Source: Pseudomonas knackmussii B13 (lineage in GTDB: Bacteria; Pseudomonadota; Gammaproteobacteria; Pseudomonadales; Pseudomonadaceae). Taken from it: a stretch of DNA of 64,000 nt. A program made the position numbers and the translations under genes. Below, in pieces: positions 61,088 through 64,000 of this stretch; the first letter of the stretch is position 1, and each line of letters opens with the position of its first letter. The stretch is from assembly GCF_000689415.1 (NCBI RefSeq), contig NZ_HG322950.1, positions 3,665,501-3,729,500 on the forward strand. The letters are read 5' to 3'. The notes under the pieces are model-generated. The model did no database searches, was not told the origin of the DNA, and was given only the letters and a program-made list of their open reading frames with translations.

Positions 61088-61900
61088 ATGGACCGTTCCC
61101 TCATCAAATCCATGATGCCTTCGCTTGTCGCAGGCCATGTGCCCCGCAACGTGCGGTCGTTCAAGTACCGCGTGTTCGATGATCAGCCGCAGTCCTCGAC
61201 GCTGGGCTTCGCCATCGATCCCCAGCCCTTCGACGGCAAGGTGGTCGCGGCGACTGACGATGCCATCGTCGTCAAGCTCAAGCCATCCGAGTTCGCCGTG
61301 CTCGATCCCAACCTTGTCACCTCTGTTCCCAGCGAAGGCGCCAAGGTGCGTGTCCAACCCTACGCACGGCGCCGTTTCGACGGCCTGCGCGCGGACACCC
61401 CGGAAGAGCGCACGGAGATGACGTCCGACGGCATTCCCTACACCGTCAAGACGCACATCCTTGGCTCCGCGCCCGCCAAGCTGCCCATCCCCAAGCCGCA
61501 GTGCATGGAACTGGGCCAGCTCATCGAACAACTGGAGGAAATGCCGGCGCCCGATGGCTTCCGGCGGATCACCCACATGCTGGTCGATGCAGGTGCACGG
61601 GATTTCACCTGGGTCGATCCCAAGCCATCCAAGATCATCGAGACGCCTCCGGCGATCAGCTTCACGACCTCGACCGCGAAGTTCAAGGGTCGCGTCACGG
61701 TGCTGTACGACCGCGGCGGCGACGCCTACGTGGTGGAACTTCACCGCGATGGCGAATTGGTCGATCGGTACGACGAGGTGTATTTCGACATGCTTGGCGC
61801 AGTGTTGGAGCGGCTCATCGACGATGGTCGCTGGCGCCTGATCGACGTGAGCGTGATCGACACCAAGGCTCCCCGGCAGCGCCAAGCGGTGCCGGCATGA
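61088..61900 (+). CDS. Hypothetical protein of the element, module D gene 1
   Basis: A 270-residue soluble protein with two similar-looking beta-rich halves: a first part with RSFKYRVFDDQPQSSTLGFA and KVVAATDDAIVVKLKPSEFA, and a second part with AISFTTSTAKFKGRVTVLYD and VVELHRDGELVDRYDEVYFD. Unknown family. CAAGGAG lies upstream of the ATG at 61088. It is the first gene behind leader D. Confidence 0.77.
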   Translation: MDRSLIKSMMPSLVAGHVPRNVRSFKYRVFDDQPQSSTLGFAIDPQPFDGKVVAATDDAIVVKLKPSEFAVLDPNLVTSVPSEGAKVRVQPYARRRFDGLRADTPEERTEMTSDGIPYTVKTHILGSAPAKLPIPKPQCMELGQLIEQLEEMPAPDGFRRITHMLVDAGARDFTWVDPKPSKIIETPPAISFTTSTAKFKGRVTVLYDRGGDAYVVELHRDGELVDRYDEVYFDMLGAVLERLIDDGRWRLIDVSVIDTKAPRQRQAVPA

Positions 61901-61985
61901 CGCCTCGAAACGAAGCCAGGCAACTCCACGACTGACCCGAGGTTCCCGCCACGGCGGTTCAGTCCATCCGGCCAAGTGCCGCACA

Positions 61986-62019
61986 GGCTCTCCATCCATT
62001 CGGTGGAGAGCCTTTTCTC
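61986..62019 (+). terminator. Terminator/attenuator hairpin between the 61088 and 62044 genes
   Basis: GGCTCTCCA-(9 bases)-TGGAGAGCC, perfect 9-bp stem followed by TTTTCTCT. It stands 25 bases before the 62044 start codon, so it may act as an attenuator for that gene. Confidence 0.6.
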
Positions 62020-62043
62020 TAATCCGTACAGGAGATTTCAACC

Positions 62044-62397
62044 ATGTCACTGCGATTCAAGGGCGCCGACCTGCGCCCTGTGTTGACCGAAGCGATCGCC
62101 AACCAGTGCCGAGCCGTCCTCGTCAAGGACCAAGGCGTGTACATCCTCGCCGAGCGCGGGGAACGCCGCCCGGACGGACGCCAGAAGTTGCTGGCCTATG
62201 CAGTCGGCTGCGACCCGGATACCGATCCGTTCGATGACTGGTGGTTCCTCGCCCAACGCGAGCTGGGCGGCGACGACTTCGCCGAGTACTTCGACCCGAA
62301 GGACGGCGTATTCACCCGCATCTTGCACACAGCGGACGATCTGATGCTGTCGGCCACCGCCACCCACTTGTCGTTGGAGGTCGTGCCTCCCGTTTAA
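62044..62397 (+). CDS. DUF3085-like protein of the element
   Basis: A 117-residue acidic protein: MSLRFKGADLRPVLTEAIAN, VYILAERGERRPDGRQKLLA, then DPDTDPFDDWWFLAQRELGG. The DTDPFDxWWxLA pattern is how I remember DUF3085 proteins of related elements. Function unknown. CAGGAG lies upstream. It is followed by a terminator at 62418. Confidence 0.72.
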   Translation: MSLRFKGADLRPVLTEAIANQCRAVLVKDQGVYILAERGERRPDGRQKLLAYAVGCDPDTDPFDDWWFLAQRELGGDDFAEYFDPKDGVFTRILHTADDLMLSATATHLSLEVVPPV

Positions 62398-62417
62398 AGC
62401 AGCAGCACGTCCTGCTC

Positions 62418-62445
62418 AGCCCCCGGTTCCCCGGGGGCTTTTTTC
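62418..62445 (+). terminator. Rho-independent terminator of module D
   Basis: AGCCCCCGG-ttcc-CCGGGGGCT, a 9-bp stem with four-base loop, then TTTTTT. Confidence 0.92.
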
Positions 62446-62479
62446 CTCCGCACAGCGGCTATGTCCCCGCGTGCGCGCT

Positions 62480-62538
62480 CGTCTCCGGCCGCCAAGGCCT
62501 GCCTCGCCGGCCAGCCCGCCGGCATGCCACTGGAGACG
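62480..62538 (+). other. Long hairpin upstream of the PAPS-reductase-like gene
   Basis: The outer stem CGTCTCC (62480) pairs with GGAGACG (62532). The inner part has further GGCC/GGCC pairings. It ends four bases before the start codon at 62543, and the GGAG of its right arm is also the only ribosome-site candidate, so translation could be controlled by opening of this stem. Confidence 0.5.
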
Positions 62539-62542
62539 ACGC

Positions 62543-63385
62543 ATGCACGACCCGTTCAAGATCACCCAGCCCACCTGCATCAGCTTCAGCGGCGGGCGCA
62601 CGAGCGCCTACATGCTCTGGCGCGTGCTGCAGACCAATGGCGGCCTGCCTGCCGATACCGAGGTCTGCTTCGCCAACACGGGCAAGGAAGTCGAAGCGAC
62701 CTTGCGCTTTGTGCGCGATTGCGCCGAGCACTGGCAGGTGCCGATCCGCTGGCTCGAATACGTGCCCATGGAACCGGGCTTCGCTCTGATCGACTTCGAT
62801 CGGGCCAGCCGCCAGGGTGAGCCGTTCGAGGCGCTGATCCGCAAACGCCAGTACCTGCCCAATCCCGTTGCGCGGGGCTGCACGACCAGCCTGAAGATTC
62901 GCCCGATGCACCGCTTCCTGCGGCATCAGGGATGGACGGACTGGGACCAGATGATCGGCATCCGCGCCGACGAGCAGCGACGCGTCTCCAAGATTCGTGC
63001 GCGCGGCCACTCCACCGAATCGACCCACGAGACCATGTGCATGCCGCTGGCGGATGCCGGCGTCACCGTGCGCGACGTGAGCGCGTTCTGGCAGGCGCAG
63101 CCGTTCGACCTCGACCTGCTGACGGTGAACGGACGCACGCTCGAAGGCAACTGCGACCTGTGTTTCCTCAAGCCGCGTGGGCAGCGCCTGGCCCTTATCA
63201 AGGCCCGGCCCGAGGCCGCCGTGTGGTGGATTCGCATGGAATCCCTGAACCTCGCGAGCAAGCCCAGCGGCGCCCGGTTCCGCGCCGATGGCCCCAGCTA
63301 TGCCGATCTGGCGCGCTTCGCTGCCGACCAGGGCGATCTGTTCGATGGCGCCGAGGAAGCCATTGCCTGCTTCTGCGGCGACTGA
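62543..63385 (+). CDS. Phosphoadenosine-phosphosulfate-reductase-like PP-loop protein
   Basis: A 280-residue protein of the adenine-nucleotide alpha-hydrolase fold. The PP-loop is CISFSGGRTSAYMLWR (residues about 12-27), with FANTGKEVEATLRFVRDCA next. Cysteine pairs suited to iron-sulfur or zinc binding are at GCTTSLKIRP (about residue 112) and NCDLCFLKPRG (about 207). Such PP-loop proteins occur in phages and islands, and include the DndC type of DNA phosphorothioation, but no other dnd gene is visible. Its stop codon overlaps the next start (TGATG). Confidence 0.85.
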   Translation: MHDPFKITQPTCISFSGGRTSAYMLWRVLQTNGGLPADTEVCFANTGKEVEATLRFVRDCAEHWQVPIRWLEYVPMEPGFALIDFDRASRQGEPFEALIRKRQYLPNPVARGCTTSLKIRPMHRFLRHQGWTDWDQMIGIRADEQRRVSKIRARGHSTESTHETMCMPLADAGVTVRDVSAFWQAQPFDLDLLTVNGRTLEGNCDLCFLKPRGQRLALIKARPEAAVWWIRMESLNLASKPSGARFRADGPSYADLARFAADQGDLFDGAEEAIACFCGD

Positions 63386-63900
63386 TGCGCATGGACAGGC
63401 CATTGATCGCGCCACGGCTGCAACTCCTGCCCGTGTCGCTACGGGTCGCTAATGGCTTTGTACAGGACCACCACCGCCACCACCGCCCGGTCCAAGGGGC
63501 GAAGTTCGCCCTGGCCGTTGCCCCGCGCGGCAGCGATTGCATCTGCGGTGTGGCCATCGTCGGTCGCCCGGTCGCGCGGCACTTGGACGACGGCTGGACC
63601 CTCGAAGTAACGAGGCTATGTACCGACGGTGCGCCGAACGCCTGCAGCAAGCTCTATGGCGCCGCTTGGAAGGCGGCCAAGGCCCTCGGCTACACGCGGC
63701 TGATCACCTATACCTTGCCCGAGGAAGGTGGTGCCAGCCTGCGCGCCGCCGGCTGGCGGCTGGTCGGCACGCGCGGCGGCGGCGCTTGGAGCCGTCCCAG
63801 CCGTCCCCGCGCCGACACCCCCGACCACCTGCGCGGCCCCAAGTGCCTGTGGCAGGCATCGGGCGGCGTGGACAAAGGGAAACGTCTGGGTGCCGATTGA
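63385..63900 (+). CDS. XF1762 family protein (GNAT-like fold)
   Basis: A 171-residue protein: ATG at 63385 overlapping the stop of the PP-loop gene. It has RLQLLPVSLRVANGFVQDHH, KFALAVAPRGSDCICGVAIV and KLYGAAWKAAKALGYTRLIT, then SLRAAGWRLVGTRGGGAWSR, which together look like a degenerate acetyltransferase fold. This fits the XF1762 family, common in islands and phages next to PP-loop proteins. The tight overlap suggests that the two proteins act together. Confidence 0.82.
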   Translation: MRMDRPLIAPRLQLLPVSLRVANGFVQDHHRHHRPVQGAKFALAVAPRGSDCICGVAIVGRPVARHLDDGWTLEVTRLCTDGAPNACSKLYGAAWKAAKALGYTRLITYTLPEEGGASLRAAGWRLVGTRGGGAWSRPSRPRADTPDHLRGPKCLWQASGGVDKGKRLGAD

Positions 63901-63944
63901 TTGCTGTCGCGCGCGCGGAGCCCGGCCATGCTGCCCCCATGCCT

Positions 63945-64000
63945 GCTGACGTTGTCAGCGACATGCCAGGCAACCATCGGTCATCGAGGTTGCGGCGCAG
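63945..64000 (+). promoter_or_regulatory. Multi-hairpin leader E, cut by the window end
   Basis: P1 GCTGA-cgttg-TCAGC (63945-63959), G, the shared ACATGCC (63961-63967), and P2 GCAACC/GGTTGC (63970-63993). The rest and its downstream gene are outside the window. It follows the XF1762 gene after 44 bases, as leader A follows the methyltransferase. Confidence 0.58.

Larger units (their letters stand above)
43892..64000. mobile_element. Integrative and conjugative element of the ICEclc/PAGI-2 family (left end visible; continues beyond window)
   Basis: Bounded on the left by the 18-bp att. The gene order alpA-parA-shi-parB-DUF2857-STY4528-PFL_4669-DUF3158-ssb-topB is the conserved replication/partition block found at the end distal to the integrase in this family. 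No integrase, relaxase or type IV secretion genes are in the window; they are expected to the right. Genes up to the last base all read inward on the plus strand. Base composition of the first 800 bases is visibly more AT-rich than the host DNA. Confidence 0.92.

Noticed and set aside
62543..63385. Calling the PP-loop protein CysH or DndC
   Set aside because: No sulfur-assimilation or dnd neighbours, and the cysteine pattern differs; only the fold family is supported.
57034..64000. Considered whether the repeated leaders are a CRISPR array, integron attC sites or REP elements
   Set aside because: Spacing is in kilobases, the primary sequence is not identical, there is no integrase core site and no REP-like head; conservation is in paired positions next to genes.

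Overview
The window is about 64 kb of a high-GC gamma-proteobacterial chromosome. It is almost certainly a Pseudomonas of the P. aeruginosa / nitroreducens / citronellolis type. The evidence is the gene content (Pst phosphate transporter, GlxA-type AraC regulators, CbtAB under a cobalamin riboswitch, PA2817-family protein, VF530 protein), the inverted repeats of the GTAGGAGCGGA type between genes, and the order acyl-CoA dehydrogenase - PA2817-like gene - tRNA-Gly, which matches the P. aeruginosa locus where PAGI-2-type islands insert. The species cannot be fixed from the sequence alone.

Chromosomal part, 1-43.9 kb. 1-2.7 kb: pstS-pstC-pstA' (minus strand) behind a Pho box. 3-8.9 kb: an M14 carboxypeptidase, dihydrolipoyl dehydrogenase, a GlxA-type regulator, DUF1272 and an MFS carrier. 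8.9-13.6 kb: amino-acid permease, carbon-nitrogen hydrolase, LuxR regulator and L-serine dehydratase. 14-18 kb: a membrane-anchored glutamate-synthase-like FMN protein, DUF4337, AraC regulator, LysE exporter. 18-24.1 kb: envelope and metabolic genes (phosphatase, ddlA, aldo/keto reductase, VOC protein), then riboswitch-cbtB-cbtA. 24.3-26.8 kb: LemA plus an M48 protease. 27-43.4 kb: permeases, a very divergent class A penicillin-binding-protein-like enzyme, putP, an ABC-2 exporter, GST, transglutaminase-like protein, a large FadE-type dehydrogenase and small secreted proteins. REP-like palindromes sit in most of the larger gaps.

Mobile part, 43,892 to beyond 64,000. Two intact tandem tRNA-Gly(GCC) genes are followed by a lone 18-bp copy of the tRNA 3' end. 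This is the att site used by the ICEclc/PAGI-2 family of integrative and conjugative elements. The integrase end and the restored third tRNA-Gly gene must lie to the right of the window. The visible genes all point inward: AlpA-like regulator, ParA, a Shi-like small protein, ParB, DUF2857, STY4528 replication protein, PFL_4669-family protein, DUF3158, SSB and topoisomerase III. They form the replication/partition and transfer-competence block of this family. An outward promoter next to att fits the Pcirc promoter that drives the integrase after circularisation.

From 55.3 kb the element carries a C5 DNA methyltransferase and about eleven small genes, nearly all of unknown function, ending in a PAPS-reductase-like protein and an XF1762-family protein. 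The most striking signal is here. The same multi-hairpin leader recurs at about 57.03, 57.93, 60.92 and 63.94 kb with compensatory changes in its stems, placed at the head of successive gene modules and usually right after a terminator. It looks like a family of structured cis-regulatory RNAs shared by the accessory modules. A second notable signal is an origin-like cluster (perfect DnaA box, repeated 20-bp palindromes, AT-rich stretch) buried inside the STY4528 replication gene. A third is a 17-bp palindrome repeated three times between the replication genes. All statements on homology rest on pattern recognition without database searches.
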